A stretch of DNA of 64,000 nt from Charina bottae (lineage: Eukaryota > Chordata > Lepidosauria > Squamata > Charinaidae). Within the stretch, counting starts at the first letter, position 1; each line of letters begins with the position of its first letter. The notes under the pieces were generated by a model. It was not told the DNA's origin. It ran no database searches and saw only the letters and a list, made by a program, of their open reading frames with translations. Of the stretch, positions 63,810 through 64,000 are shown in pieces. A program made the translations under genes and the position numbers. The stretch covers positions 5,208,001 through 5,272,000 of the forward strand of contig JALMGJ010000020.1 of NCBI GenBank assembly GCA_023362775.1, read 5' to 3'.

Positions 63810-64000
63810 TTGATCACAAAACAGTCCTTTTCACAATCAAGCCATTGATCACACTGAAGCCTTGTTCTAGGCCTGGATAATTATTTCAGGAAATGTACCA
63901 CTGCTCCCTTGGATGGGAGAAATTGCTGATCACCCACAAGCAGAATTATGATGGCCCTTGTGTCCAAGCCCTTCTCTTCAAGTAGGCAGGAATCCTCCCT
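63810..64000. other. Unassigned sequence
   Basis: Nothing was recognised in the last 190 bp. The words 'acagtccttttcacaatcaag' (split: acagtccttttc + acaatcaag) and 'ggatgggagaaattgctgat' could be L2-like but are too diverged to call. Confidence 0.4.

Overview
The window reads as nuclear DNA of a squamate reptile (lizard or snake). The basis is the repeat content, not any host gene: a BovB (RTE-clade) LINE with a long open reading frame, tRNA-headed SINEs that carry BovB-like 3' ends, Sauria-like SINEs, Penelope remnants, L2/CR1 relics, several hAT and Tigger-like non-autonomous DNA transposons and a Ty1/copia retrotransposon. No host exon, splice-bounded coding block, rRNA or genuine tRNA gene could be supported. 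The window is best described as intergenic or deep-intronic sequence. The species cannot be fixed from the sequence alone.

Layout. 1-9,000: AT-rich unique sequence with a 271-bp GC-rich hAT MITE, an old 671-bp hAT, two Sauria-like SINEs, and a Penelope relic split by a 363-bp solo LTR. 9,000-18,800: tRNA-SINEs, a CR1 relic, an LTR-like GC-rich block, a BovB fragment and a promoter-like stretch. 18,900-20,100: a GC-rich foldback with two arms of about 405 bp. 21,600-34,000: three same-orientation copies of a 2.1-2.2 kb poly(A)-tailed element with a short conserved ORF, separated by old LINE relics. 35,200-41,400: another hAT, a Tigger-like element and a Penelope hammerhead-like core. 41,435-47,773: a nested block in which an L1-like retroposon, bracketed by a perfect 17-bp duplication, has received a hAT MITE, a BovB with an uninterrupted 1009-codon ORF, a SINE and a BovB fragment. 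48,000-57,200: a SINE, a Tigger-like element, a long BovB fragment, an L2 3' end and a half hAT. 57,237-61,820: a decayed Ty1/copia element on the minus strand with one LTR. 61,820-64,000: simple repeats and a complete tRNA-SINE.

How they work together. The coding elements appear to supply enzymes for non-coding ones. BovB-type reverse transcriptase is the likely mover of SINEs ending in the BovB 3' motif. An L1-type enzyme is implied by the poly(A) tails and 12-18 bp duplications of the 2.1 kb family. hAT and Tigger transposases, absent here, are implied by 8-bp and TA duplications. Insertion order can be read from the nesting and from about a dozen target-site duplications found by eye. All family names rest on recognition without database search.
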